From contig DAINMX010000001.1 in assembly GCA_036736205.1 (NCBI GenBank), positions 30,053-94,052 on the forward strand: DNA of 64,000 nt, given 5' to 3'. The number at the start of each line of letters is the position of its first letter. Position 1 is the stretch's first letter. Source of the stretch: XYA12-FULL-58-9 sp001798605 (lineage in GTDB: Bacteria; Myxococcota; XYA12-FULL-58-9). The position numbers and the translations under genes are program-made. Shown here in pieces: positions 8,506 to 18,581 of this stretch. The notes under the pieces are model-generated. The model had not been told where the DNA came from. It worked only from the letters and a program-made list of their open reading frames with translations, and ran no database searches.

Positions 8506-8913
8506 CTACGCGAGGACTTTGACCCAAGCCGGCGTGTTCAGACAGAGGGCCGCCTTGCCATCGAAGGTGAGCCACTCCCCGTCCACCTGACGCGCCAGAG
8601 CAGCGTAGGCCGCGTCGTAACCAGACAGCCCGAGCGCCACGAGCTCCGCGGTCGCGACCGCGAGGCTTGCGGTCATTTGCGCGCGCATGATCGGCAATGA
8701 CAAAAGAAACGGCATGTCCGTGCGCGCAAAATCGGTAGGGACCGGGTGGACGCGCAGACACACGGCCAAGACTTCGAAAAAGAACAACTCTGGGACGACG
8801 AACTCGCGACTGCCACGATACACCTCCTCCAATACCTGGTCCGCAGCCTCGTGGCCAGCCTCATGGATGAACCACTTCACGGCGACGGACGCGTCGATGA
8901 TCGCGGGCGTCAT
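8506..8913 (-). CDS. vapC: VapC-type PIN-domain toxin
   Basis: The 135-residue protein has a PIN fold with the four expected acidic metal ligands: D7 (in AIIDASVAVKWF), E47 (ELFFFEVLAV), D100 (LSGYDAAYAALA) and D118 (WLTFDGKA). PIN toxins are Mg2+-dependent ribonucleases that cut tRNA or rRNA. Its ATG overlaps the antitoxin stop by 4 nt (8910-8913), which is typical of a coupled toxin-antitoxin pair. The length is normal for VapC. The assembly gap begins 11 nt after its end. Confidence 0.88.
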   Translation of the reverse strand: MTPAIIDASVAVKWFIHEAGHEAADQVLEEVYRGSREFVVPELFFFEVLAVCLRVHPVPTDFARTDMPFLLSLPIMRAQMTASLAVATAELVALGLSGYDAAYAALARQVDGEWLTFDGKAALCLNTPAWVKVLA

Positions 8914-9200
8914 GTGTCGTACCCGCGCAGGCGCCTCAAGATCGCCAAGCTGTCTGCTGCAGCTCCTGCGGTTCCCACTGGATTGGCGCCGACTCGGCGC
9001 GCCTGGACCCGCGCCCGGAGCTCACGAATCTCGTCTTCGCTGACCACGTCCACGAAGCGCTTTCTGAACAACTCAATGGGTACCAGAGCGGCCTCCACCT
9101 TGTTGCCACGCCGCAATAGAATCGGCTCTCCACTCTTGGCAAGCTCATCCATGACCAAACCAAATTTGGTCCTTACTTTCAATGCGTTGACTGATTTCAT
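8910..9200 (-). CDS. Phd/YefM-type antitoxin
   Basis: The 96-residue protein starts MKSVNALKVRTKFG and continues ELAKSGEPILLRRGNKVEAALVPIELF. That is the Phd/YefM DNA-binding fold, here paired with a PIN toxin. The Arg-rich C-terminal half should wrap the toxin and neutralise it. The ATG at 9200 has no Shine-Dalgarno sequence and lies where transcription from the upstream promoter is expected to begin, so the mRNA may be leaderless. The pair is probably autorepressed through the inverted repeat at 9213-9232. Confidence 0.85.
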   Translation of the reverse strand: MKSVNALKVRTKFGLVMDELAKSGEPILLRRGNKVEAALVPIELFRKRFVDVVSEDEIRELRARVQARRVGANPVGTAGAAADSLAILRRLRGYDT

Positions 9201-9206
9201 ATAGGC

Positions 9207-9235
9207 ATAGTAACATATGTCTGTTCATATGTCAC
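9207..9235 (-). promoter_or_regulatory. Promoter and operator of the Phd/VapC operon
   Basis: Read on the minus strand there is a -35-like GTGACA (9235-9230), a 17-bp spacer and a -10-like TACTAT (9212-9207). The spacer holds most of a perfect inverted repeat, ACATATG-6 bp-CATATGT (9213-9232). A repressor bound there would block RNA polymerase. The antitoxin ATG begins 6 nt after the -10 box. Confidence 0.6.
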
Positions 9236-9437
9236 CACACGTAGATGCGTCACCTGCAAGGAGTCGGCCACACCCGACCGCCATTGAAGCCAATGGTTCT
9301 TCCAGGCGCCGCACGCCCCGCGGATCGCCGAACGCAACCCGGTGCGGCCATGTTCCAGTGGTTGAACTCGACTAGCGGTGATAGGGTCCCGCCGGCCTGA
9401 AATTTTTCTTGGGTTTGAGCCGTCGAGGAGACAACAG

Positions 9438-12400
9438 ATGGGTCATTGGTTCGGTCGTTTCATTCCAATCGCCGTGGGTGTGTTGCTGATAACTGTCGCT
9501 TGCACAGACCCAGACAAACCGTCAGGCATTCCGGATCCCAAGGGCAACAATGGGGACGTCAGCAACATCGGCGGTGATGTCGCTATCGACGCAACTCTTC
9601 CTACGGTGACCATCACTGCGCCTGCGGCCAATGCCATGGCTGCCTACGGGGAGTTGGTGCAATTCTCGGGAACCGTGAGCGACAATCGGGATGCGCCCGA
9701 GACGCTCAATGTACGCTGGCTCTCCGACCTCGACGGTGCCATCGCTCATGCACCGGCTGACGCAAACGGCGTCACCTCGTTTGCGCTGTCCTCTTTGATC
9801 TCCGGTCGACACACAATCACCCTTGCCGCAACCGATGGGGCAGGTAACACCGGCATTGCAGCCGTTGCAGTTACCATCGCCGCCGCAGTCGGCGCGCCAA
9901 CGGTCACCATTGAGCCGGCCTCCCCCACGACTCTCGACCGACTCTTGGCAAATGTCACCTACACCCCAGATCCCTCAGCCACATTCAGTATCGAATGGCG
10001 TGGCAATGGCGAGGTGGCAACTGCCGAAGACGACGAGATACCCTCAGCCTTAACTACCAAAGGTGAACTCTGGAGTGTTCGCGTGGTCGCGCACACGTCT
10101 GAAGGCGACACCCCGCCGGGTGCCGCACAGACTCGTATCTACAATGCCGCACCACAGTGTCTGGCTGCTGCAATCGTACCCACCGAGGGAACCACCACCA
10201 CCACCTATGCATGTCAGTGTGTGGATCGGGTTGAGCCGGACGCCGAAGATCCCCTTGCGGATCGCTGCGAGCTAGCGATCGATGGCGTTTTCATCGATTT
10301 CGACGCCTGTACCGTGACTCCAGACTTAACTGCGAAGGACGACCTTCTCAGCTGTTCCTACATTGCAAGTGACGGCGAGGATGAAGGTGCACCACGAGAG
10401 ACGAACACCGTTATCGTAGGTAACACACCACCGACAGTCGGTGGTACGGCCATCAGTGCCGATGGATGCGGCAGGTACACGTGTATGGCCACCGACATCA
10501 CCGATATCGACGACTCAGACAGTGACTTCACAGTGGCCTATCGTTGGACTCTCAATGGCAGCCGAATGGTCGATCATGAACAGACCCTCGAGGGAATTGG
10601 TTTTGCCCAGGGAGACGCTTTGCGTTGCATCGCCCGCGCCACCGATGGGTCGCTTCGAGCCGATGGGTCTCCTGTCTACGGTGAGGAGACCGTCTCCGCA
10701 GTCCACGCCATCAATGAGCCACTCTCCGGTGTACAGAGCGCCACCTTGCTTCCTGCGGCACCTGTCCCCGGTGATCTCCTCACCTGTATGCCGTCGGGGT
10801 TTGATGGCGGCAACTGTGGTTGGGAGCCTTCTTATATCTACGCATGGCTCGAAGACGGGGCTGTGATTGCGGGCGCCGATTCGGAGAGTCTCCGCCTCGA
10901 AGCACCGGCTTTGGGAACCAGCTATCAATGCCGCGTGACACCCACCGGCGGCTCCGTCGCCGGGCCCAGTGTTTTGTCCAATGCTGTTGCGGTCGGGTCC
11001 GTCGATCCGGGTGCGCCCATCGTCGAGATCAGCGCCCCCGAGGGCGCCGACGGCCCCGTGCTATGCAACGTTCGCGAGGCGGCGACGGCGTCAATGGACG
11101 ATGTGATCTGGCACTGGCAGATCAACGACGAAGATCCCTTCGAGGCTGGTCAAGCCCTCGGGGACGCTGCGGTTGAAGGTTGCGACTTGGTCCGTTGCTG
11201 GGCGGAGCTCCCCAACGCCGGTGTTCCATTGTTTTCCAATCAGGCACAGCAACCTCTTCCCATGGGTAGCGGCTGTGACGATGGCAATTCCTGCACCACC
11301 GGGGCTTGCAGTCCAGATGGTGGCTGCGAATGGGTTCCCACTGGAGACCAATGTGATGACGACAACGTCTGCACGGGAGTTGGTGCCTGTATTGATGGTG
11401 TATGCATCGCTGTAGCCGTCGATTGTGATGATGATGATCCGTGTACTGCCGACAGCTGTCACCCGCTCAATGGTTGCACCTCTTCTCCATCGAGTGGCGC
11501 AACCTGCGACGACGGCAATGTCTGCACCACCGGTGACACCTGTATTGTCGGTGCCTGCTTTGGGACGAACACCTGTTCTTGCGGTGATGCCAACGAGTGC
11601 GACGACGGTAACCCTTGCACCACAGACACTTGCCCAGATGGCACCTGCCACAACTCGGCGACCTCTGGCGGCTGTAACGATGGAGATGACTGCACTGAGA
11701 ACGACCAGTGCACCGTGGACGGTTGTCGGGGAAATCCCGTTACGTGTACCACTTGGTATCTAGACGCAGACGAAGATGGCTTCGGCAGTGGCATCTCGAC
11801 TTGCACATGCGGCTCGGTGCCGGGCTTCACCGCCACTGTACGTGGGGACTGCAACGACAACGATGGTGCTGTCCATCCCGACGCCAGCGATGCCCCTGGT
11901 GATGGTGTCGACTCCAACTGCGACAGTGTCGAGCTGTGTTATGTAGACGCAGACCTCGACGGTTACCGTACCGACATCACGGTTACGTCGACCACCGGTG
12001 TTGCCTGCAACGGGCGAGGCGAGATTACCGCCGATGCCCTCATTGATTGTGACGATGACGCTGCCACGGTGAGCCCTGGAACCCCTGAGACCCCGGGTGA
12101 CAACATTGATTCCAATTGCGATGAGATTGAGCTGTGCTACCTCGACAGCGACATGGATGGATACCGTTCGCTCGAAACCGAGGCGGGTACGGACCTCGAC
12201 TGCTCCGCGACGAATCATCTGTTGGCCACCGCTGGGCTCGATTGTGATGATAGCCGCGACGACGTGAACCCAGGTGCCATTGAGATCTCCGACGACGGTG
12301 TCGACTCGAACTGCGATCTCAAGGAGCTATTCAACAACAATCTCCTCGGGCTTGCAGAGCCGTTGAGTGGATCGGTTTATGATGTCGCAATCTTTGGCGA

Positions 12401-15400
12401 CTTCGACATGGGACCCTTGGGGGTCGTGCATGTTGACGGCTCTGTCGAGCGTGATGCCGAAGGCACGGTCACGTGGTGCACGTGGGCGACGATGTCCAAG
12501 ACCCTCGGTGTCGTGGAGTTGCAAGATGTAACCGCCCGGGTTTGCATGAACGACCAGGGAATGATTGTCACATCCGTCGTGGGTAACGGCACAGTGGCTG
12601 GTTACCCCCTGCAACTCATGGGCAGCTTCGCCCTCTATCCTCCCTACGACTATGAGCTCCTTCTCACCGGTCAGGCCACCCTCGACGGTCAAAACTTCCC
12701 CTTGGTGGAAGCTTCCGCCGCTAGTTTTGTCAGGCGCGTGGACGGCGAAGAGTCGTGGCAGCTAAGCCTCGCCGCTGGGGCCGTGCCTCTAGGAGCAGGG
12801 GTCGTACTCGAGGAGACCGTCTACATCATTCATTCCGGTGGCACCTCGCTCAGCGCCACCACCCGATTTGGAGACGCCCCCAATGACATAGCGCTCACCG
12901 CAACGGGCGCGTATTTCTTGGGCGGCGACTACGCGATCACCTTGGCGCTCGCCGACGGTGAGACGTGGGATCCCTTCGGTTCAGATCTCCCTGTGGAGTT
13001 CACCACTGTCTCCGGCACCCTGGCGCGAACCGCGGGGTTGGTTGATGTCACGGTGGTCGGTGAAATAGCCGGCAGCCTCGGAATCGTCCCCGGCTTGACT
13101 CTCACCAACGCCAAGGTGACGGGTGTTGTCGCATTCAATGGCGACTGGTCCGTGGAGCTGTCCGGCGAGAACGACGTCGATCTGGGCGATGGTGTCGAGC
13201 GTACGGTCACCATCACCGGCGGTTTCAACAGTGACGGTGTGCTCCATCTCAACGGTGAGGTGGTAGGCGCACTCGAGCCCCTCGAGTCTCTGATTGGAGC
13301 AGGCCGTTTCGTCATTGACGGCACGGAGGAGCAGCCCTTTGTCATTGGCTTCGAGGTCGACATTCCGGGAGCAGCTTTCACGGTCACCCTCGACGCGCCG
13401 ATGACTTTCTGTCCCTTTGGCGGGTGTTCGGGCGAGGAGATCGCCGCCATGGTGCACGCCGAGGGCACGATCGATGGTAGCTTTGCAGGGTACTTCATCG
13501 CCTCCATCGAAGGTCTCGAGCTCCCCGGATTTGGCCCTCTCGGAACAGTGGCCTTTGCTGCAGCGACAGCGGAGGTCGCCGACGTCGACATGTTCAACGA
13601 CGGCGAAGTGATTCGGACGCTGCCCCGTGGCATTACCATGGCGGCGAGCGCGCCGAGCCCCATCCCTCTCGAAGGGATGCTCGAACGTTACATGTTCATC
13701 TTCACCATCATGGGCCCGACGGGCATTCGCGCTGAGGCCGACTTTGGTTTGCAGTTGAAGATCATCCGTCCTGAGGACCAGTTCCCCACCATCGAGTACG
13801 TCGATTTGGTCAGCATTTACTTCTTCGCGGAGATCCGCACGGGCGTCATCGAGATGGGTATCGGTTCGGCCGTCGAGTTCAAACCGACCAATCAGGACAA
13901 CCCGCTCGTAGGCAGCGCCGAGTTCGCGGTGAGCTCGACACTGTCCGTTAGCGGCACGATCTCGATTGTGGGGCGTTGGTACGAGCCCTTCATGATCCAA
14001 AACTTTGCGGTGCAAAACCCTGGTTTCGCGCTCACCCTGAAGTTCCTCCCCAACGGTGTTCCGGTTCCCCAGAGTCTTGGTTGGAACCTCGACATCTTCT
14101 GGCTCAAGAGCGGACAGTGGCCCACGGAGTTGCCGCCCGACGTGGAGTTCACGCCGGCAAACGTGTTCACGGTCGGCAATACATTCTTCTACGATGCTGT
14201 CCCCAGCGAGAGCGGTCTGTGCTTTGTGGGTGCCTGTGCTCCCACACCGACGGTCATCTTCCGGTTCAATCTCGAGAACATAACCTTCGCCGAGATGATC
14301 GACTTGCTCAACCGGGTTCGCTTGGCCCAATCCCAGGCACTCGCGGCGGTTCAACCCTATGCGCAGTTTATGCCTGAGTCGGACTTTGCGGTTCTGGACC
14401 CCCAACCCATCGACATTGACCTCGACACCCTGCGCTTCGAGCTGTCGACCCACAACACCACGATCTTTGGGCAGCCGTTTACCGCTGGCGGACGGGTCTA
14501 TGTCGACGCCACTGTCAACGGGGTGCTGACATTGTTTGAGGGCTCCATTGATCCCGATGGCTTGATGGTCAACGGTTACCAAGATGGGTTTGCCTTGCCG
14601 GGCATTGCCGTGGTGGGCGATCCATTGTGGAGAGAGGCCATCCTTCATGGTGGCACCATCAACATTCCCCATGACTCGCGCCTCACCCCCAGCACCGGCA
14701 TGATCGAGGGTTGGGTGCGCCGGACGAATTGGACCGGTGGCGCTATGGTGGGGCAGTTGGCTGAGAAGGGATTTGGTACCGCCAACGGTTGGGGTTTCGG
14801 AGTTGGCGATGTAGACGGAGATCTGGGACGACTGGTGTTGCACATCCACAACGGCGGCACGACGCGGGTGGTGAGTAGCGTCAATGGTGTCGTCGAGCCA
14901 GACACCGATGCCCACATTGCCTGGCAATGGGATGGTGCGGCTGTCGGTCTGTACCACAACGGCGTGCGCCTTACCGTCAACGACAGCGGCCCCGCCATTG
15001 CCCCAGGAGCAAACAGTAGCACGCTCCGTCTCGGTGCCGGCATGCAGCGCATCGACGACGTCAGGATTTGGGACACCAACCGGAGCCTCGCGCAGATCAG
15101 TGGCCAGGCTCGTCAGCTCCCCACGCGTTACATCAATGTGCGAGCGGAAGGTTTTCCCGACTCACCCTTGGTTGCCCGTTACGAGTTTGATTGGGACAAC
15201 GTTGGCGCGAGCGCTTACAACTCCCGTGAGTACGCCTCTGGGCCGTCTCTGGACGGCTCCTATGTTGGCGGCGCCGATGACGAGCTGCGGGTTATCGACA
15301 ATCCCAAGATCTTGATGATCGACATTACCAAGCCACCACCGGTCGGACGCGCGCCTGGGTTTGGCCTCAAGGCGGGTGTGGCTGTAGGGATCCCCGGTAT

Positions 15401-16892
15401 TCCCGAGACCAACCATGCTTGGGCTATCAGCGGTAAGCTCGGCAACGGGTCGGTCAGCACCGAGTTCTTTGCCTCGAACATGCAAATCCTCCCCATCGGC
15501 ATACCGGGACAAGATTCCTATCTTGGCAGTTTCTGGGTTGGCGGCAACGGCCGCAACCTGTTGGACGAAGGTGGCCACTTCGACGATGGCATCTACGGTG
15601 AGGCCGACTTCGCCAACCTCTACTTTGCTGGGTCTGGCCTCTTCGAGTTTAGGCACGAGAGTGGCCTGCAAGATCGTTGGTCCGAGGGGACCTTCGTCTT
15701 TGACGAGCCGACCCCCTACATGTACATCGACGCCTTCGTCAACTGGGTCGTCCCCCTTTCGGACTACTCCTTTGGTGTCGCGGGAGCGGCAAGCTTTGAC
15801 ACCCGTGACCCCTTCCCGCAGATGCAGGTTGAAGGGGATGTGGTCATTCTCGGTGAGAGTTTCATTGGCGTCGATGTGATGATTTCGCAGACCGAGGCGA
15901 GGTTTACCGCCGGTTGGCAACTGCCAGATCCACCGTTCTTGCCGACGGGGCTCACCACCCTGGCTGGTGCCACCACGTCCTACACCGTCAACTTCATCGA
16001 CCAGTCCTTCTGCGGCGAGACCAGTGTGACTGTTGCCGGCTCGGGCTGCACTTTTGGTGTCTGCTTCTACACCGCGGATTTCCCAGAGTTCAGCGGTTCC
16101 TGCGATACCTTTCCCATGTGTGGCAACAACGTCTGCGAGCCCTATTTCGGCGAGACCTGTGGGGCCCTGGACAGTTTAACCACTTGCCGTCACGACTGCG
16201 GCCAGTGCCCCAACGGCACACCGTGTCTCATCAATGCGACTTGCTCCAGTGACACCTGCAATCTCGGTTTCTGCATTCCCTATCACTCACTGCCGGGCAC
16301 GGTGCCGTGCACCACGAGTAATGCGTGTCGCAGTGATAGTTGTTCATTCGGTGTGTGCGAAACCTTCTGCAATGACGGTTATTGCGAGCCGCCCACGGAA
16401 ATTTGTGGCGGCAGCAACACCGCCCCACAGTGTAACGACGACTGCGGCGGTTGCCCCAACGGCACACCCTGTGTGTCGAGCGGTGACTGCGCGAGCAATG
16501 TTTGCAACGACCTATTCTGCATTCCCTACCGTTCCGTACCTGGCAACCTCCCATGCACCACAGACGACGCCTGCATGAGCGGCGATTGCCTCGGTGTGCC
16601 ACCCAGCCCTCAAGGCGTCTGTTCCACTGTGTGTGGCGATGGTCGATGCGAGGTGCCAGTGGAGATTTGTGGCGGTAGCAACAGTGGTATCCAGTGCCGC
16701 GATGACTGCGGCCGTTGTCCGCCGCCGTCACCCTGTGGCAGCAACAGCGACTGTACGAGCGATGCCTGCAATTTGTACATTTGCGTGCCTTATCACTCGC
16801 TGCCGGTGGGCATACCGTGCGACACCGACAATGCTTGCATGAGCGGCAATTGTCAGTGTGATCCCTACGGGATCGCATGCATCTGCATGTGA
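9438..16892 (+). CDS. Giant multidomain surface lipoprotein (2,484 aa): Ig-like, MopE-type, LamG-like and Cys-rich modules
   Basis: I start at ATG 9438, where GAGGAG-like sequence lies 7 nt upstream and the product begins with a lipoprotein signal (lipobox ITVAC). Approximate layout: Ig/bacterial-Ig-like repeats at 30-330; Cys-rich EGF-like segments with DDGNxCTTG motifs at 610-770; three MopE-type Asp-rich units (DADEDGFGSG; DCDDD..VxPGxxE..GDxIDSNCD) at 770-965; a long beta-rich, Cys-poor part at 970-1700; a LamG/concanavalin-like lectin domain at about 1715-1890 (WVRRTNWTGGAMVGQ, DDVRIWDTNRSL); more beta-rich sequence; three tandem Cys-rich units of about 85 residues at 2220-2484, each with DCGxCPNGTPC and FCIPYxSxPG. 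It is probably displayed on the cell surface for binding or adhesion. No enzyme motif was found. Calcium and disulfides should stabilise it. Confidence 0.85.
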   Translation: MGHWFGRFIPIAVGVLLITVACTDPDKPSGIPDPKGNNGDVSNIGGDVAIDATLPTVTITAPAANAMAAYGELVQFSGTVSDNRDAPETLNVRWLSDLDGAIAHAPADANGVTSFALSSLISGRHTITLAATDGAGNTGIAAVAVTIAAAVGAPTVTIEPASPTTLDRLLANVTYTPDPSATFSIEWRGNGEVATAEDDEIPSALTTKGELWSVRVVAHTSEGDTPPGAAQTRIYNAAPQCLAAAIVPTEGTTTTTYACQCVDRVEPDAEDPLADRCELAIDGVFIDFDACTVTPDLTAKDDLLSCSYIASDGEDEGAPRETNTVIVGNTPPTVGGTAISADGCGRYTCMATDITDIDDSDSDFTVAYRWTLNGSRMVDHEQTLEGIGFAQGDALRCIARATDGSLRADGSPVYGEETVSAVHAINEPLSGVQSATLLPAAPVPGDLLTCMPSGFDGGNCGWEPSYIYAWLEDGAVIAGADSESLRLEAPALGTSYQCRVTPTGGSVAGPSVLSNAVAVGSVDPGAPIVEISAPEGADGPVLCNVREAATASMDDVIWHWQINDEDPFEAGQALGDAAVEGCDLVRCWAELPNAGVPLFSNQAQQPLPMGSGCDDGNSCTTGACSPDGGCEWVPTGDQCDDDNVCTGVGACIDGVCIAVAVDCDDDDPCTADSCHPLNGCTSSPSSGATCDDGNVCTTGDTCIVGACFGTNTCSCGDANECDDGNPCTTDTCPDGTCHNSATSGGCNDGDDCTENDQCTVDGCRGNPVTCTTWYLDADEDGFGSGISTCTCGSVPGFTATVRGDCNDNDGAVHPDASDAPGDGVDSNCDSVELCYVDADLDGYRTDITVTSTTGVACNGRGEITADALIDCDDDAATVSPGTPETPGDNIDSNCDEIELCYLDSDMDGYRSLETEAGTDLDCSATNHLLATAGLDCDDSRDDVNPGAIEISDDGVDSNCDLKELFNNNLLGLAEPLSGSVYDVAIFGDFDMGPLGVVHVDGSVERDAEGTVTWCTWATMSKTLGVVELQDVTARVCMNDQGMIVTSVVGNGTVAGYPLQLMGSFALYPPYDYELLLTGQATLDGQNFPLVEASAASFVRRVDGEESWQLSLAAGAVPLGAGVVLEETVYIIHSGGTSLSATTRFGDAPNDIALTATGAYFLGGDYAITLALADGETWDPFGSDLPVEFTTVSGTLARTAGLVDVTVVGEIAGSLGIVPGLTLTNAKVTGVVAFNGDWSVELSGENDVDLGDGVERTVTITGGFNSDGVLHLNGEVVGALEPLESLIGAGRFVIDGTEEQPFVIGFEVDIPGAAFTVTLDAPMTFCPFGGCSGEEIAAMVHAEGTIDGSFAGYFIASIEGLELPGFGPLGTVAFAAATAEVADVDMFNDGEVIRTLPRGITMAASAPSPIPLEGMLERYMFIFTIMGPTGIRAEADFGLQLKIIRPEDQFPTIEYVDLVSIYFFAEIRTGVIEMGIGSAVEFKPTNQDNPLVGSAEFAVSSTLSVSGTISIVGRWYEPFMIQNFAVQNPGFALTLKFLPNGVPVPQSLGWNLDIFWLKSGQWPTELPPDVEFTPANVFTVGNTFFYDAVPSESGLCFVGACAPTPTVIFRFNLENITFAEMIDLLNRVRLAQSQALAAVQPYAQFMPESDFAVLDPQPIDIDLDTLRFELSTHNTTIFGQPFTAGGRVYVDATVNGVLTLFEGSIDPDGLMVNGYQDGFALPGIAVVGDPLWREAILHGGTINIPHDSRLTPSTGMIEGWVRRTNWTGGAMVGQLAEKGFGTANGWGFGVGDVDGDLGRLVLHIHNGGTTRVVSSVNGVVEPDTDAHIAWQWDGAAVGLYHNGVRLTVNDSGPAIAPGANSSTLRLGAGMQRIDDVRIWDTNRSLAQISGQARQLPTRYINVRAEGFPDSPLVARYEFDWDNVGASAYNSREYASGPSLDGSYVGGADDELRVIDNPKILMIDITKPPPVGRAPGFGLKAGVAVGIPGIPETNHAWAISGKLGNGSVSTEFFASNMQILPIGIPGQDSYLGSFWVGGNGRNLLDEGGHFDDGIYGEADFANLYFAGSGLFEFRHESGLQDRWSEGTFVFDEPTPYMYIDAFVNWVVPLSDYSFGVAGAASFDTRDPFPQMQVEGDVVILGESFIGVDVMISQTEARFTAGWQLPDPPFLPTGLTTLAGATTSYTVNFIDQSFCGETSVTVAGSGCTFGVCFYTADFPEFSGSCDTFPMCGNNVCEPYFGETCGALDSLTTCRHDCGQCPNGTPCLINATCSSDTCNLGFCIPYHSLPGTVPCTTSNACRSDSCSFGVCETFCNDGYCEPPTEICGGSNTAPQCNDDCGGCPNGTPCVSSGDCASNVCNDLFCIPYRSVPGNLPCTTDDACMSGDCLGVPPSPQGVCSTVCGDGRCEVPVEICGGSNSGIQCRDDCGRCPPPSPCGSNSDCTSDACNLYICVPYHSLPVGIPCDTDNACMSGNCQCDPYGIACICM

Positions 16893-16901
16893 GAGCAGGG
16901 C

Positions 16902-18581
16902 TTATCTGCTAGCCCGCGGCGTCCTCGTCGAGGTGATGTTGCGCACAAGGGCAGCGGTGCCGAGCAGCAAAGCCACGAGACTCGCCAGTTGCACACCGGC
17001 GCCCACGTCGTAGGCGTCGAGTAGCGGCAATCGTGGTCCCCGCTCGACCAAGAGCCGCGCGGCATAGGCGAGTGGGGACTGCAAGTCGGCCCCGAGAGCG
17101 GGGCTGTGCATCATGACGTGGCTAAACATAGTGCCACCGACATTGATGACGCATGAAACCAACAGAGCAACGTAACACGACCAACGCACCAGTGGTGTGT
17201 GCCAATCGAGAGCCGTGAGTCCCCAGGCTAGAAATGGGATGACCGCAAAGAGGTAGCGGGGTCCCCACAGCACAGCCAGGCCACCCCAAAAATGTTGTGC
17301 GTGGGAGGGAACCGCAGCGCCGAGGGTGCTGTTGTAGGCGAGATAGGCGGCAAACAGCACAAGACAAAAGACATGGATCGGACGGCGCCGCTTGCTGCGC
17401 AAGCCGATGATGTGCCCGCAGAATCCCAGAAACAGAATGGGGCTGTAGACGAACAGTCCCTTGAAGAAACCAAAACACAGTCGAGCCATGACGGCGAGAT
17501 CGGGGAAACTGATGCCGACGGCGGCCCCTCGTTGAAAGGCAGAAAGATCGACTCCCTGGGCCGCAAGCGCCGCCGGGGTGAGCCAGAAGCGATGATGGTA
17601 CGGGGTCGAAAACGGCGAGTCGAAGCAGGCCCAGTGATACAACGCGACCGCCCCCATAGCGATGACGATTGGAAACGCGAGGGATGTGCCGGTCCCCAGT
17701 CTTTGTGGGCGTGGCAATCGCCACAACACTCCCAGACACGTGAGACCAATCAAAATGGCGCTGGGGTAATCGATGGCGAATGCAGCTCCGAAGAGGCAAC
17801 CGACGATGATGTATGACGCGCGGCCTAAAGGGTGGGGGCCCATAAGCGATAGGAGCCCATGCCACACCAGCAGGTAGGCCAGAGCCTGGCGCGAGTACAT
17901 GGAGGTATAGAACAACATCATGCTGCCGACGCCGATGGCGATCATGATCGCCAGCCGGCGCGTGGGATCATCGAATCGTGTTGCTAGCTGCCTGTCGAGC
18001 CGTACGAAGAATGACGCTGACAAAGGAGCGATGAGCAACCAGGTGAGAATTACCTGCAAGAGGTACAGCGACTTGAAATGTGACGATGCGGGGACATCCA
18101 GTTGGCGGCTGTTCTGGATGTAGTATGCCATTCGAGGGTTGGTGACGACGTCATCGTCGAAGAGGCCGAGCAGAGGTTTCAGGGGTAGATAAAAAGGTGC
18201 AGCAATGACGCTCGCCCCCGGCCCAACGCCGGAGTAGACCTGCCCATCAAAGAAACTGATGTCGTGGGCAGCCGTGCGGGCGACGACCTCAGGGTCGTGG
18301 CTGTCACTGAGTGTCCATGTTTGCTGGTCCACCAGGCGAATGGCCGCGAGCAGCACTGCGTCGGCCATGGGCGGCCCGCTGTTGTTGACGAACACGGCCG
18401 GCCAGATGAAGAAAAGGACAAAGATCGAGACGAGCCTACCCGGGCAAATCGAGGCGAGCTTGCCTGGGCAAATCGAGACGAGCTTGCCTGGACAATTGCG
18501 CAGTTTTTCGGCCAGAGTTTTCGCGTTGACCATCACGGCACAGCCGACGTATTTGGACACCAATGTGGAGTATCGAGACAT
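16902..18581 (-). CDS. GT-C-like multi-pass membrane protein, possible glycosyltransferase
   Basis: The frame of 559 residues contains about 11 membrane segments. Early in the protein is the pattern DISFFDGQVYSGVGPGASVI then APFYLP, which is common in uncharacterised GT-C-like membrane proteins that use lipid-linked sugars. No assigned substrate. Start is uncertain: the ATG at 18581 overlaps the ATG of the divergent gene (18580). An internal ATG at 18533 would keep all membrane segments. A triple 24-bp repeat at 18424-18495 encodes three CPGKLVSI-like octapeptides just before the first membrane helix. The gene ends 9 nt from the end of the giant lipoprotein gene and converges with it. Confidence 0.6.
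   Translation of the reverse strand: MSRYSTLVSKYVGCAVMVNAKTLAEKLRNCPGKLVSICPGKLASICPGRLVSIFVLFFIWPAVFVNNSGPPMADAVLLAAIRLVDQQTWTLSDSHDPEVVARTAAHDISFFDGQVYSGVGPGASVIAAPFYLPLKPLLGLFDDDVVTNPRMAYYIQNSRQLDVPASSHFKSLYLLQVILTWLLIAPLSASFFVRLDRQLATRFDDPTRRLAIMIAIGVGSMMLFYTSMYSRQALAYLLVWHGLLSLMGPHPLGRASYIIVGCLFGAAFAIDYPSAILIGLTCLGVLWRLPRPQRLGTGTSLAFPIVIAMGAVALYHWACFDSPFSTPYHHRFWLTPAALAAQGVDLSAFQRGAAVGISFPDLAVMARLCFGFFKGLFVYSPILFLGFCGHIIGLRSKRRRPIHVFCLVLFAAYLAYNSTLGAAVPSHAQHFWGGLAVLWGPRYLFAVIPFLAWGLTALDWHTPLVRWSCYVALLVSCVINVGGTMFSHVMMHSPALGADLQSPLAYAARLLVERGPRLPLLDAYDVGAGVQLASLVALLLGTAALVRNITSTRTPRASR
18424..18495. repeat. Three tandem 24-bp repeats
   Basis: Units at 18424-18447, 18448-18471 and 18472-18495 share the form ATCGAGACGAGCTTGCCTGG plus GCAA, with few mismatches. 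They are in frame in the minus-strand membrane protein gene, giving three copies of an eight-residue motif like ICPGKLVS. Confidence 0.9.

Noticed and set aside
8327..8761. Minus-strand frame running across the N gap
   Set aside because: It joins two unrelated frames only through the unknown bases and is out of frame with the protease and with the toxin.
12981..14957. 658-residue frame on the minus strand
   Set aside because: Antisense to the giant lipoprotein gene. It has no ribosome-binding site or recognisable domain.
16895..16920. GGGCT/AGCCC stem between convergent genes as a terminator
   Set aside because: Only 5 bp, no T-run, and inside the end of the minus-strand gene.
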